Shown in pieces: positions 42,389 through 51,207 of a stretch of DNA of 64,000 nt. A model generated the notes under the pieces. It did not search any database. It saw only the letters and a list, made by a program, of their open reading frames with translations, and had not been told where the DNA came from. Position numbers and translations under genes: made by a program. Origin of the DNA: Erythrobacter sp. (lineage in GTDB: Bacteria; Pseudomonadota; Alphaproteobacteria; Sphingomonadales; Sphingomonadaceae); contig JASBTD010000053.1 in the NCBI GenBank assembly GCA_030148605.1, forward strand, positions 1 through 64,000. The letters run 5' to 3'. The stretch's first letter is position 1, and each line of letters opens with the position of its first letter.

Positions 42389-44851
42389 GTGAGTGATCCT
42401 GCTTTCCCGCCTGAAATCAATGCCTGGTTTGCCGGGCGCGGGTGGCGTGTGCGGCGGCACCAGGCGGAAATGCTGGCGGCGTCCGATGCAGGCAAGCATG
42501 CGCTGCTGGTCGCGGATACAGGTGCGGGCAAGACGCTGGCCGGCTTCCTGCCGACGCTGGCCGATTTCGCACCGTCGCGGCTCAACGGGGCAAAGCCACC
42601 AGAGGGAATGCACACGCTCTACGTCTCGCCGTTGAAGGCGCTGGCGCATGATGTGCAGCGTAACCTCATCGCGCCGATAGACGAGATCGGGCTGCCGATC
42701 CGGGTCGAGACGCGCAGCGGCGATACTCCGTCGGACCGCAAGAAACGCCAGCGGGTCAAGCCGCCGCATGTCCTGCTGACCACGCCAGAGAACCTCTCGC
42801 TGCTGCTTTCCTATCCTGACAGTTTCGAGATGTTTCGCGGGCTGAAACGGGTCGTGATCGACGAAGTTCACGCCTTCGCAACCGGAAAACGCGGTGATCT
42901 GCTGGCGCTTGCGCTCAGCCGTTTGCAGGCGATCGCGCCCGATATGCAGCGCGTGGCACTCTCCGCCACGGTCGCCGATCCGCAAGGCTTCCTCGGCTGG
43001 CTCGCGCCATGGGGGAAGGTGGATGCGGTCCAGCTCGTCCAGGGCGAGAAAGGTGCGGAGCCAGACGTCGAAATCCTGCTGCCCTTCGAAGAGCGCGTGC
43101 CGTGGGGCGGGCACGCCGGGCGCTGGGCGATCCCGCAGCTGATGGAAGAGATCAAACGCAACCGCACCACGCTGGTCTTCACCAATACGCGCTTCCTCGC
43201 CGAATTCATCTTCCAGCTGCTGTGGGATGTGAATGAGGACAATCTGCCTATCGGCATCCATCACGGATCGCTTGCGGTCGAGGCGCGGCGCAAGGTCGAA
43301 GGCGCAATGGCGCGCGGCGAATTGCGCGCACTGGTGTGCACGGCGAGCCTCGATCTGGGGATCGACTGGGGCGATATCGATTGCGTGGTGCAGATGGGCG
43401 CGCCCAAGGGAAGCTCGCGCCTGTTGCAGCGGATCGGGCGAGCCAACCACCGGCTGGACATGCCCAGCCGCGCGATCCTGGTGCCGGGCAACCGCTTCGA
43501 ATTCCTGGAGGCGACGGCGGCGAAGGATGCGGTCGACGAGGGCCAGCGCGACGGCGAGGATTTCCGCCCCGGCGGGCTCGATGTGCTCGCGCAGCATGTC
43601 ATGGCCTGCGCCTGCGCGGGCCCGTTTCACGAGAATGAGCTGCTCGGCGAAGTGCGTTCCACGCTGGCCTATAGCTGGGTCACACCGGAGGATTGGCAGC
43701 GTGTGCTCGGCTTTGTCGAGAATGGCGGATACGCCTTGCGCGCCTATGACAAGTTCAAGCGGATCGTGCGCGAAATCGACCAGGATGGGCAGGGCGTGTG
43801 GCGGCTGACCCATCCCGAACATGCCCAGCGGCACCGCATGAATGCCGGGATCATCATCGACAGCGAAATGCTGACTGTGCGATTCAGGAACGGGCGCAAT
43901 CTGGGGCGGGTGGAAGAACGCTTCGCCGCGACACTGTCACCCGGTGACACCTTTTTCTTCGCCGGGCTCAGCCTGGAGGTCGAGCAGCTCAAGGATATGG
44001 ACGTGATTGTCCGCGCAGCAAAGAAAAGCGCGACGATCCCCAGCTATGGCGGCGCGCGCATGCCGCTGACCACGCATCTGTCAGCGCGGGTGCGCGAGAT
44101 GCTGGTCGATCGCGCAGGTTGGGCACGTTTCCCAGACGATGTGCGCGAATGGCTGGAAGTGCAGGATTGGCGCAGCGAAATGCCGGGGCCGGGCATGCTG
44201 CTGGTGGAAAGTTTCCCGCACCAGAAGAAGCATTACAGCGTCTATTACACTTTCGAAGGCTGGAACGCGAACCAGAGTCTCGGCATGCTGATAACGCGGC
44301 GGATGGAGGATCGCGGGCTGCAGCCGGGCGGCTTTGTGGCGAATGATTATTCGCTGGCGGTGTGGGGGCTCAAACCGGTGGCTGATCCCGCGCCGTTGCT
44401 GTCGCCCGATATTCTGGAGCATGAGTTCGTGGAATGGATTCAGGAATCGCACTTGCTGCGCCGCGCTTTCCGCGAAGTGGCGGTGATCAGCGGGCTGGTG
44501 GAGCGGCAACATCCGGGCAAGCGCAAAACCGGTAAACAGGTCACATTCTCGACCGACCTCATCTATGACGTGCTGCGCAAATACGAGCCCGATCACGTGC
44601 TGCTTGAGGCCGCCTGGGCCGACGCCAGGGCGCGCATGACCGATGTCGGGCGGCTTGCCGATCTGCTCGAGCGGTCAGAACGCGAATTGCGCCACGTCGA
44701 GCTTGACCGGGTCAGCCCGCTGGCGGTCCCGGTGATGACGATGATCGGGCGCGAAGCCGTGCCGCAAGGCGCGATTGACGAGGAACTGCTGCTTGAAGCG
44801 GAAACGCTCGCAGGTGAAGCAATGCGGGTTGACGCGGAGGACAATGATTAG
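42389..44851 (+). CDS. Lhr-like DEXH-box helicase (ligase-associated type)
   Basis: The 820-residue protein has Walker A ADTGAGKT (42-49), DEVH (near 158), SATVADP and motif VI QRIGRANHR, followed by the large C-terminal DEAD/DEAH-associated region of Lhr core proteins. In many bacteria this short Lhr form lies beside an ATP-dependent DNA ligase, a beta-CASP nuclease and a PdeM phosphoesterase as a DNA repair unit. None of those partners is present here, so this may be a separated member. The start is GTG at 42389. It may act in ssDNA translocation and strand separation during repair. Confidence 0.88.
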   Translation: MSDPAFPPEINAWFAGRGWRVRRHQAEMLAASDAGKHALLVADTGAGKTLAGFLPTLADFAPSRLNGAKPPEGMHTLYVSPLKALAHDVQRNLIAPIDEIGLPIRVETRSGDTPSDRKKRQRVKPPHVLLTTPENLSLLLSYPDSFEMFRGLKRVVIDEVHAFATGKRGDLLALALSRLQAIAPDMQRVALSATVADPQGFLGWLAPWGKVDAVQLVQGEKGAEPDVEILLPFEERVPWGGHAGRWAIPQLMEEIKRNRTTLVFTNTRFLAEFIFQLLWDVNEDNLPIGIHHGSLAVEARRKVEGAMARGELRALVCTASLDLGIDWGDIDCVVQMGAPKGSSRLLQRIGRANHRLDMPSRAILVPGNRFEFLEATAAKDAVDEGQRDGEDFRPGGLDVLAQHVMACACAGPFHENELLGEVRSTLAYSWVTPEDWQRVLGFVENGGYALRAYDKFKRIVREIDQDGQGVWRLTHPEHAQRHRMNAGIIIDSEMLTVRFRNGRNLGRVEERFAATLSPGDTFFFAGLSLEVEQLKDMDVIVRAAKKSATIPSYGGARMPLTTHLSARVREMLVDRAGWARFPDDVREWLEVQDWRSEMPGPGMLLVESFPHQKKHYSVYYTFEGWNANQSLGMLITRRMEDRGLQPGGFVANDYSLAVWGLKPVADPAPLLSPDILEHEFVEWIQESHLLRRAFREVAVISGLVERQHPGKRKTGKQVTFSTDLIYDVLRKYEPDHVLLEAAWADARARMTDVGRLADLLERSERELRHVELDRVSPLAVPVMTMIGREAVPQGAIDEELLLEAETLAGEAMRVDAEDND

Positions 44852-44863
44852 AAGACAACAAAA

Positions 44864-44887
44864 AAGGGGCGGATCGCTCCGCCCCTT
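44864..44887. terminator. bidirectional hairpin terminator between helicase and exbD genes
   Basis: A perfect stem AAGGGGCGGA/TCCGCCCCTT encloses TCGC. On the minus strand it is followed by TTTTTTGTTG, a strong end signal for the tonB-exbBDD operon; on the plus strand the tail is weaker (CTCGTG). It lies between two convergent genes and can end both. Confidence 0.85.
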
Positions 44888-44913
44888 CTCGTGTCTTGTG
44901 CCGGCTCGCAGGT

Positions 44914-45360
44914 TTACTGCTGCCCGCCTACGCTCCCGAAAGTGCGATACTTCTCGTTGCCGACGAAGCCGAACTTGGTCACGCCTGATTGCTTGATCAC
45001 GCGCAGCACATTGGCCGACAGCTCATAGCTGGCGAGCGCTTCGGGCTCGAACTGCAGCTCGGGCTCGGGCTGGATTGTGAGCGTTTCCTGAAGCAGCGTG
45101 ACAAGCTGCCCCATCGTGATCGGCTCTGCGTTCCACAGGATCTCGTTACCCTGCGTCAACACCAGCTTGTTCTTGATCGGATCAATCGGCGGAGGATTGT
45201 CGATCGGGCTTGGTTGCGGCAGGTCGATATCAACCGAGTGCGTTGCGACGGGGATCGTGATGATGAACATGATCAGGAGAACGAGCAAGACGTCGATCAA
45301 CGGCGTCATGTTCATTTCCATCATCGGCGAACCGTCGTCTTTGCCGCCTGACATTGCCAT
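44914..45360 (-). CDS. exbD: ExbD/TolR family biopolymer transporter (second copy)
   Basis: The 148-residue protein has one N-terminal transmembrane helix MTPLIDVLLVLLIMFIITIP with the membrane-embedded Asp needed for proton use, and a periplasmic domain. It is distinct from its upstream paralogue in length and sequence. It is the last gene of the tonB operon and probably forms a mixed ExbD assembly or serves a different TonB partner. Confidence 0.9.
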   Translation of the reverse strand: MAMSGGKDDGSPMMEMNMTPLIDVLLVLLIMFIITIPVATHSVDIDLPQPSPIDNPPPIDPIKNKLVLTQGNEILWNAEPITMGQLVTLLQETLTIQPEPELQFEPEALASYELSANVLRVIKQSGVTKFGFVGNEKYRTFGSVGGQQ

Positions 45361-45393
45361 GGGTAAGTACTCCTAAGTCTCTCTCAAGCCGGC

Positions 45394-45924
45394 TCAGATG
45401 CCGGGTTCGACCGGGTTCGAAAGGAAGCCGACAGTCGGATAACCGGCCGCCTGCACATTGTAGATCGCGCCAGCGACGCAGCGCCACGGTGCATTCACGT
45501 CACCGCGAATATGCACCTGCGGGATCTGCTCCGGATCCTGCATGATCGCTTCGGCACCACCTGCACGGGTCACAATCGCGTCAAGGCGGGCAAACGCCTG
45601 GTCGTAAAGTTCCTCTGACGAAACCGGGGTGATATTGTTGAAATACACACGGCATTCGCCGTTGCGTGATGCACCTTCAAAACCAGGTTCGCCTGCGCTG
45701 CGACCGGAAGCATCCGTGGTGCTTACTGTCAGCAGCAGGTTCTCAACCTTGTTCTTCGATTCGATCGATTCCATCACCGGTATTTCGAGCTTCTCGATCG
45801 TCTGGATCGCCACCGGAACCGCGATAAGGAAGATGATCAGCAGCACCAGCATCACGTCCACCAGCGGCGTGGTGTTGATGTCTGACATCGGGGTCTCGGC
45901 CCCTCCTGACATCGAAATCGCCAT
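45394..45924 (-). CDS. exbD: ExbD/TolR family biopolymer transporter (first copy)
   Basis: The 176-residue protein has TPLVDVMLVLLIIFLIAVP as its membrane helix with the conserved Asp, and a longer periplasmic part containing a Gly/Ser-rich insert and RGDVNAPWRCVAGAIYNVQA. It is 33 bases upstream of the second exbD and lies downstream of exbB. It is part of the TonB motor that drives receptors like the one at 8693. Confidence 0.92.
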   Translation of the reverse strand: MAISMSGGAETPMSDINTTPLVDVMLVLLIIFLIAVPVAIQTIEKLEIPVMESIESKNKVENLLLTVSTTDASGRSAGEPGFEGASRNGECRVYFNNITPVSSEELYDQAFARLDAIVTRAGGAEAIMQDPEQIPQVHIRGDVNAPWRCVAGAIYNVQAAGYPTVGFLSNPVEPGI

Positions 45925-46008
45925 TATTCAGTCCTATCGTTGTTCTACGCAAAAGGTTGTGAGTGGCCGGGGAGGCGCGGCGCGTCCCCCCGGCTAATCA
46001 CTTTGGCG

Positions 46009-46788
46009 TTACGAGCGCGGAGCGGTCTGCGCGCCACCAGCGGTGGTAGCCGGCTTGGCCGCAGCGCGAGCCGGAGCCTTGGTTGCCGGACGGACAGCAC
46101 CGTTCGAGCTGATGTTCGCGAGGATATCGGTCGAGAAAGCAGAAAGCTTCTCGGCGATACGGCGGTTGCGGCTCTGCAGCCAGTTGTATGCGAACACCGC
46201 AGGCACAGCCACGAACAGACCGATCGCGGTCATGATCAAGGCTTCACCCACCGGGCCAGCGACCTTGTCGATCGATGCCGAACCGGCGATGCCGATGTTG
46301 ATCAGCGCGCGGTAGATACCGATAACTGTACCCAGCAGGCCGACGAACGGCGCGGTTGCACCAACCGTTGCAAGGAACGGCAGACCGCCTGCAAGCTTGG
46401 CGTTGATGGCGTCAGTCGAACGCTCCAGCGAACCGTGCATCCAGTCATGCGCTTCGAGCTTGTCAGTCATCTTGCCGTGCTCGTCTTCTGCCTTGAGGGC
46501 GTCGTCGATCACCTGGCGCCATGCGCTGTTCTTTTCTAGCTTGGTTGCCCCTTCCTTAAGGCTGCTGGCCTGCCAGAACTTGCCAACCACATCGCGGTTG
46601 AATTGCTTGTTGATCTTGTTTTGCTCGAACAGCTTGGTGATCAGAATGTAGAATGAGCCAACGCTCATGATGATCATGATGGCAAGGATGAACCAGGCGA
46701 CCGGGCCGCCCTGTTCCATCGCTTCCATGAAGCCAAACTTGTTCTCCGGAGCTGCCTCGGTTCCTGCAGCAAGAAGTTCAATAATCAT
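46009..46788 (-). CDS. exbB: MotA/TolQ/ExbB proton channel protein
   Basis: The 259-residue protein has a first helix VAWFILAIMIIMSVGSFYIL and the two conserved helices FLATVGATAPFVGLLGTVIG and GEALIMTAIGLFVAVPAVFAY, which are characteristic of ExbB/TolQ. A 30-residue Ala- and Pro-rich C-terminal tail follows. With ExbD it forms the inner-membrane proton-driven complex for TonB. An ATG 13 codons earlier is possible, but 46788 places the first helix normally. Confidence 0.92.
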   Translation of the reverse strand: MIIELLAAGTEAAPENKFGFMEAMEQGGPVAWFILAIMIIMSVGSFYILITKLFEQNKINKQFNRDVVGKFWQASSLKEGATKLEKNSAWRQVIDDALKAEDEHGKMTDKLEAHDWMHGSLERSTDAINAKLAGGLPFLATVGATAPFVGLLGTVIGIYRALINIGIAGSASIDKVAGPVGEALIMTAIGLFVAVPAVFAYNWLQSRNRRIAEKLSAFSTDILANISSNGAVRPATKAPARAAAKPATTAGGAQTAPRS

Positions 46789-46849
46789 TGCGAAAAGTCC
46801 TCTTAAAAAATTCCCCAAAGAGCTCAACTGAGCCCAGGCGGCCGACGGC

Positions 46850-47500
46850 CTAATTCAAGCGATAGGTAATCCGGGTTGCCCAGTTACCAGAAGTTGGATT
46901 GCCGGCGGCATCAAGCGCCGGATCAAACCGCGCATAGCGCTGCATCCCGGCACAGGCAGCTTCGTCAAGGATGCTCGAGCCGCTTGACGCGGTCACGCTA
47001 CAGGCACTGACGCGGCCATCGGCATTGACTGTTACCCGAACACCCACAGTACCCTGGATCTCTTCACGCAGAGCACGCGAAGGATAGTTTTCCTGAATAC
47101 GGGCAGCCCAGCGGTTTTGCCCGCGAGGCGAAACGCCACGTGCCTGCGAAGGCGGTGCAGGCGGGGCCGGCGGCGGGATTACCAGCGCAGGCGGAGCCGG
47201 CGGCGGAATCGTGGGCTGGGTTTGAATCGGTGGCGGCGCCGGTGCGATATTGATCGGTGGCGGCGGAGCCACAGGCGGCGGCGGTGCCGTGTCCTGCGGT
47301 TCAGGCGGCGGCGGCTCGTCTTCCGGTTCAGGTGGAGGCGGCTCTTCGATATCAATGGTGGTGACACGTTCGACGACTTTCTTCGCCGCTTCGATCGCCA
47401 AGCCACTGATAAACAGATAGCCGACAAACACGTGAATAATCGCCACTATGATAATGGCGGCTATGCGGTTGCCGCTTGTTTGTTGGTCAGCGTAAGCCAT
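46850..47500 (-). CDS. tonB: energy-transducing protein TonB
   Basis: The 216-residue protein has an N-terminal membrane anchor (AAIIIVAIIHVFVGYLFISG), a long proline-rich linker (residues about 48-130, many PPPPE and PPAPP stretches) and a C-terminal TonB domain with GTVGVRVTVNADGRVSACSV and the closing YARFDPALDAAGNP. It spans the periplasm and transmits proton-motive force to outer-membrane receptors. It is the first gene of tonB-exbB-exbD-exbD. The 364-base gap upstream (47501-47864) separates it from a divergent secreted-protein gene. Confidence 0.93.
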   Translation of the reverse strand: MAYADQQTSGNRIAAIIIVAIIHVFVGYLFISGLAIEAAKKVVERVTTIDIEEPPPPEPEDEPPPPEPQDTAPPPPVAPPPPINIAPAPPPIQTQPTIPPPAPPALVIPPPAPPAPPSQARGVSPRGQNRWAARIQENYPSRALREEIQGTVGVRVTVNADGRVSACSVTASSGSSILDEAACAGMQRYARFDPALDAAGNPTSGNWATRITYRLN

Positions 47501-47864
47501 CCAGTCGCTTTCTCTCCATTCGTTTGCCAGACAAAGTCCGACATTGAGGCGGCTGCAAACGATTACCGTTTAGCAGAACCCCACACTCCATTTCGTCTCT
47601 GACCGGGAAGCCCAAAACGACCCGGTAGTATCACAGGATGCCACAGCGCTCCCCGCGATTTGCCTCAGGCTTGTTAGTCCCCAACTAAGCCCGAGCCAGA
47701 ACTCGCGCTTTAACGGGCAAGCCAAGCTCAGGCAAACGCTTTATCGGTTAATTCGCGATTCAGCGCGTCTCGTCTGATATGAGAATGCTCCGCAATGGCA
47801 GTTGGCGCGCGTGACCGTTCCCACTAAGATCGTTTTCGATTTCTATTCAGCACAGGCAAATTTC
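47501..47864. promoter_or_regulatory. divergent intergenic region between tonB and a secreted-protein gene
   Basis: The 364-base stretch has no credible gene on either strand. It must hold the promoters of the tonB operon and of the gene at 47865. An imperfect inverted pair, TTTGCCTCAGGCTTG (about 47659) and CAAGCTCAGGCAAA (about 47726), is the only symmetry that stands out. No Fur-box-like sequence was recognised by eye. Confidence 0.35.
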
Positions 47865-48707
47865 ATGCTCAAATTCAAAACCTTAGTTCTAGGCCTCGCT
47901 GCATTGCCGCTCGCGTCCGCGTTGCAGGCCCAAGATATGGTGGAGCCTGATACCAGCGGCCTGACCTATGCTGATCTTGTCGCGATGGCAGAAGAAGCCG
48001 ACCTTGTGCTGCGCGCAGAGATTCGCCGTCAGGCGGCTCTGGAGCCAGAGCGTGCACCCGGAATCGAGCCGGGATTCGTGCGGCTTTATATAGAGGCAGA
48101 GACGATTGCGCTGATCGCGGGCAATGCGCCGGTGGGCGAAGCGCTGCGTTATCTTGTCGACATGCCACTCGATTCGCGCGGGCGCGCGCCCAAGCTCAAG
48201 AACCGGGAAGTCCTGCTGCTTGCGCGCAGCGTCCCTGGCAGGCCGGGAGAGCTGCAGCTGGTCAGCGAATCGGCGCAGCAGGATTATTCGCCTGCGCTGG
48301 TGCAGCGGCTGCGCCCGGTGTTGACTGCGCTGGCCGATCCGGCAGCACCGCCGATAGTCACGGGGGTTCGCGATGCATTGTCCGTCAAAGGCAATCTTGT
48401 TGGCGAATCCGAAACGCAGATTTTCCTCGATACGCAAAGCGGCAAGCCGGTTTCGATCACAGTGCTGCGCCGCCCCGGCAGGCAGCCTGCCTGGGGTGTC
48501 TCATGGGGTGAGATCATCGATCAGTCGGCTCGCCCGCCGGCGCCCGAATCGCTTGAGTGGTACCGCCTGGCTTGCGCCTTGCCCGCGCGCTTGCCCGATG
48601 AAGCCAATCTGTCGAATGACAGCTCTGCCCGCACGCTGGCGGAAACGGACTATGCGCTGGTGATGGGCGCGCTCGGCCCTTGCGCGCGGAGCGAAATCCC
48701 GGGCTAG
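47865..48707 (+). CDS. secreted protein of unknown function
   Basis: The 280-residue protein starts MLKFKTLVLGLAALPLASAL, a clear signal peptide with AQD cleavage. The mature part is acidic in front and has LVDMPLDSRGRAPKLKNREVLLLARS and later SITVLRRPGRQPAWGVSWGE, and about two cysteines near the C-terminus. No family was recognised. The start is at 47865 because upstream codons lack a signal. It is divergent from tonB and followed by the thioesterase gene after 87 bases. Confidence 0.7.
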   Translation: MLKFKTLVLGLAALPLASALQAQDMVEPDTSGLTYADLVAMAEEADLVLRAEIRRQAALEPERAPGIEPGFVRLYIEAETIALIAGNAPVGEALRYLVDMPLDSRGRAPKLKNREVLLLARSVPGRPGELQLVSESAQQDYSPALVQRLRPVLTALADPAAPPIVTGVRDALSVKGNLVGESETQIFLDTQSGKPVSITVLRRPGRQPAWGVSWGEIIDQSARPPAPESLEWYRLACALPARLPDEANLSNDSSARTLAETDYALVMGALGPCARSEIPG

Positions 48708-48794
48708 GTTTCGCCGGGGCCAAGCGGTTCTAGACCAGCCCCAAGACAAATTGGTTCCCTAGATGCGGCAAGCCGCGCTAGGGGCTGCTCCGAT

Positions 48795-49214
48795 ATGACA
48801 GAACCATTCCGCCACACCTTTCGCGTGCGCTATGCCGAAGTCGACCCGCAAGCGGTCGTCTTCAATTCGCGCTACCTTGAATATGCCGACATACTGGTCA
48901 CGGAATATTTCCGCGACTGCCGCGATCGCGGCATGCCGGACGACCTTGAATTCCATGTTCGCCGGGCCGAGGTCGACTATCTAGCTCCGATCCGGGTTGA
49001 CGAATTGATCGAAGGGCGGATCAGCGTGCCACGCATCGGCAATTCGAGTGTGGAGCAGCTGATCACGCTGCATGGTGCGAAGGACGACTCGCTCAGAGCG
49101 GAGATCAGGCTGGTTGCGGTTATGGTCGATTTGCCCACCGGCAAGCCTGAACGAATTCCGGATTCGGTCCGTGCGGCTTTCGGCCACCCTGTAGGGGAGG
49201 CAGCCAATGTCTGA
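48795..49214 (+). CDS. acyl-CoA thioesterase of the YbgC/4HBT hotdog family
   Basis: The 139-residue protein begins FRHTFRVRYAEVDPQAVVFN, followed by SRYLEYADILVTEYF, where Y-A-E-V-D-x-x-x-x-V-x-N-x-x-Y is the 4HBT catalytic motif with Asp as the nucleophile or base. It hydrolyses acyl-CoA or acyl-ACP thioesters. YbgC genes often sit with tolQ-type genes; here it is downstream of the secreted-protein gene and overlaps hom by eight bases. Confidence 0.88.
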   Translation: MTEPFRHTFRVRYAEVDPQAVVFNSRYLEYADILVTEYFRDCRDRGMPDDLEFHVRRAEVDYLAPIRVDELIEGRISVPRIGNSSVEQLITLHGAKDDSLRAEIRLVAVMVDLPTGKPERIPDSVRAAFGHPVGEAANV

Positions 49215-50517
49215 GCCGCTGCGCATTGGCCTCGCCGGTCTTGGCACTGTCGGGGTCGGGGTCATCCGCTTGATCGAGACCAATCATGCCTTGCTCAGCG
49301 CGCGCGCCGGGCGCGAACTTCAAGTGGTGGCTGTGAGCGCGCGTGATCGGTCGCGCGATCGTGGCATCGATCTGTCAGCCTATGGCTGGGAAGACGATAT
49401 GGCTGCGCTTGCCAGTCGTGACGATGTCGATGTGGTGGTAGAGCTGGTCGGCGGGTCAGACGGGCCGGCGCTGGAGCTTGCCAATGCGGCGCTGGAAGCC
49501 GGCAAGCCGCTGGTCACCGCCAACAAGGCGATGATTGCGCATCACGGATTGGCGCTGGCAGAGAAAGCCGAAGCGCGCGACGTTGCGCTGAAGTTCGAAG
49601 CCGCGGTTGCAGGCGGCATTCCGGTGGTCAAGGGGCTGCGCGAAGGCACATCGGCCAATGCGCTCGAGCGGATCTACGGCATCCTCAACGGCACTTGCAA
49701 TTACATCCTCTCGACCATGGAAGACACTGGCGCAGATTTCGCCGAAGTGCTCGCTGAAGCGCAGGCCAAGGGCTATGCCGAAGCTGATCCCACCTTCGAT
49801 ATCGAGGGGGTGGATGCTGCGCACAAGCTTGCCATCCTTGCAGCGATCGGTTTCGGCGCGCGGCTCGATTTCGATTCGGTGCGCGCCACCGGGATCACGC
49901 AGGTCAAAGCTGCCGACATCGCGCAAGCTGATACGCTGGGCTATGTCATCCGGCTGATCGCCATGACCGATGTCGAGCAAGGCAGCGACGGTGCGCCTGC
50001 CCTGCTCCAGCGCGTGCGACCTTGCCTTGTGCCCAAGGCGCATCCGCTGGCGAGCGTCGATGGCCCGACCAATGCGGTGGTGGCGGAAGGCAATTTCTCG
50101 GGCCGCTTGCTGTTCCAGGGCGCAGGCGCAGGCGAAGGGCCGACTGCCAGCGCCGTGGTGGCAGATCTGATCGATATCGCGCGCGATGAAGTGGGCGCGC
50201 CGTTCTCGATTCCCGTCGCGCGGCTCACGGCAATGGCACCTACTGAACCGGGACACCGGATGGAGCGGACTTACCTGCGCTTCACGGTTGCGGATCGCCC
50301 GGGCGTGCTGGCGGAAATCACCGCCGCCATGCGCGATGCGGGTGTGTCGATTGAAAGCCTGATCCAGCAGGGCCGCCCTGATGAAGGGCGCGAGGTACTG
50401 GTGGCGATGGTCACGCATGAAGGGCCGGAACGCAGCGTTAGCGAAGCGCTCAAGCTGCTCGAAGGATCGGAAAGCCTTACCGCTCCGCCGCTGGTTCTGC
50501 CGATTCTTCCGGCTTAG
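49207..50517 (+). CDS. hom: homoserine dehydrogenase
   Basis: The 436-residue protein has the NAD(P) loop GLAGLGTVGVGV (8-19), the catalytic region KFEAAVAGGIPVVKGLREG and GILNGTCNYILSTME, which are characteristic of homoserine dehydrogenase, and a C-terminal ACT domain (PGVLAEITAAMRDAGVSIES) for allosteric control, probably by threonine. It reduces aspartate semialdehyde to homoserine for threonine and methionine synthesis. Its last 41 bases overlap the convergent secreted-protein gene. Confidence 0.95.
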   Translation: MSEPLRIGLAGLGTVGVGVIRLIETNHALLSARAGRELQVVAVSARDRSRDRGIDLSAYGWEDDMAALASRDDVDVVVELVGGSDGPALELANAALEAGKPLVTANKAMIAHHGLALAEKAEARDVALKFEAAVAGGIPVVKGLREGTSANALERIYGILNGTCNYILSTMEDTGADFAEVLAEAQAKGYAEADPTFDIEGVDAAHKLAILAAIGFGARLDFDSVRATGITQVKAADIAQADTLGYVIRLIAMTDVEQGSDGAPALLQRVRPCLVPKAHPLASVDGPTNAVVAEGNFSGRLLFQGAGAGEGPTASAVVADLIDIARDEVGAPFSIPVARLTAMAPTEPGHRMERTYLRFTVADRPGVLAEITAAMRDAGVSIESLIQQGRPDEGREVLVAMVTHEGPERSVSEALKLLEGSESLTAPPLVLPILPA

Positions 50518-51133
50518 GGTCTTCGCTGGCAGCAGCGGCTGCTTCCTCATCGGGCTGCTTCGGCAATCCCGGCAGGTCTTGCGCGTTCGGTTCAGTACCG
50601 GTGTCATTGCCGATTGGCGGCAGGCCGCGCGCAATGCGGTCTGCGTCTGATCCGGGCGGCGCTTCCGGCAGAGCCGTGATGTCGAAGATCAGCGCAGGCG
50701 GCGGCGGGCATTTCTGCAGGCCGGGTATGCACAACCCGCCGACCGTCGGCGGACCAGTGAAGATTCCGCACATGGGTCCGCAAGGATTTGGGGTAGCCGG
50801 ATCATCGCGAAAGGCGGTTTCCTCTGCATAGCGCCGCTGCGCCGCTTCACGGTCACCGCTATAGTATTGCGCAGTGTCTTCCACGATCTCGCGGCACACC
50901 ACGATCTCGCCGGATATTGTCGCAGCATCGTTCTGGCGTTCGCACTCCTCGATCCGGCGTTGGTCAATCTCGCTCAGGCCGGGCTCTGCCAGAATGTCGA
51001 TTGTGCCATTGTCAGGCGCGCTGGTTTCGCTTGCCACCTCTGGGATGCTTTCGCGGGTCTGCGCAAGCAGCGGGACACTGCCCGCGCACAACATCGTGGC
51101 AGCCAGCAATCGAACGCTTGTGCGGAAATGCAT
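50477..51133 (-). CDS. secreted, low-complexity protein of unknown function
   Basis: From the ATG at 51133 the protein has 218 residues: signal peptide (VRLLAATMLCAGSVPLLAQT), an acidic stretch, ECERQNDAATISGEIVVCRE, a Cys- and Pro-rich middle (NPCGPMCGIFTGPP, GLCIPGLQKCPPPP) and an Ala/Glu/Pro-rich tail. Four to six cysteines suggest disulfides in the periplasm. Family members with the E-C-x(12-14)-I-V-V-C motif are found in sphingomonads as uncharacterised proteins. Its 3' end overlaps hom by 41 bases on the opposite strand. Confidence 0.7.
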   Translation of the reverse strand: MHFRTSVRLLAATMLCAGSVPLLAQTRESIPEVASETSAPDNGTIDILAEPGLSEIDQRRIEECERQNDAATISGEIVVCREIVEDTAQYYSGDREAAQRRYAEETAFRDDPATPNPCGPMCGIFTGPPTVGGLCIPGLQKCPPPPALIFDITALPEAPPGSDADRIARGLPPIGNDTGTEPNAQDLPGLPKQPDEEAAAAASEDPKPEESAEPAAER

Positions 51134-51207
51134 TGCAGCTGTGCTCGACAAGCAGGCTTCCTTTTGTTTAGGGCACCGCCACACTCACATGAGGGACTGA
51201 ATTCTCC

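Noticed and set aside
42329-43834. 501-codon minus-strand open frame opposite the Lhr-like helicase gene
   Set aside because: The plus-strand frame has all helicase motifs. The antisense product has no recognisable domain and no ribosome-binding site.
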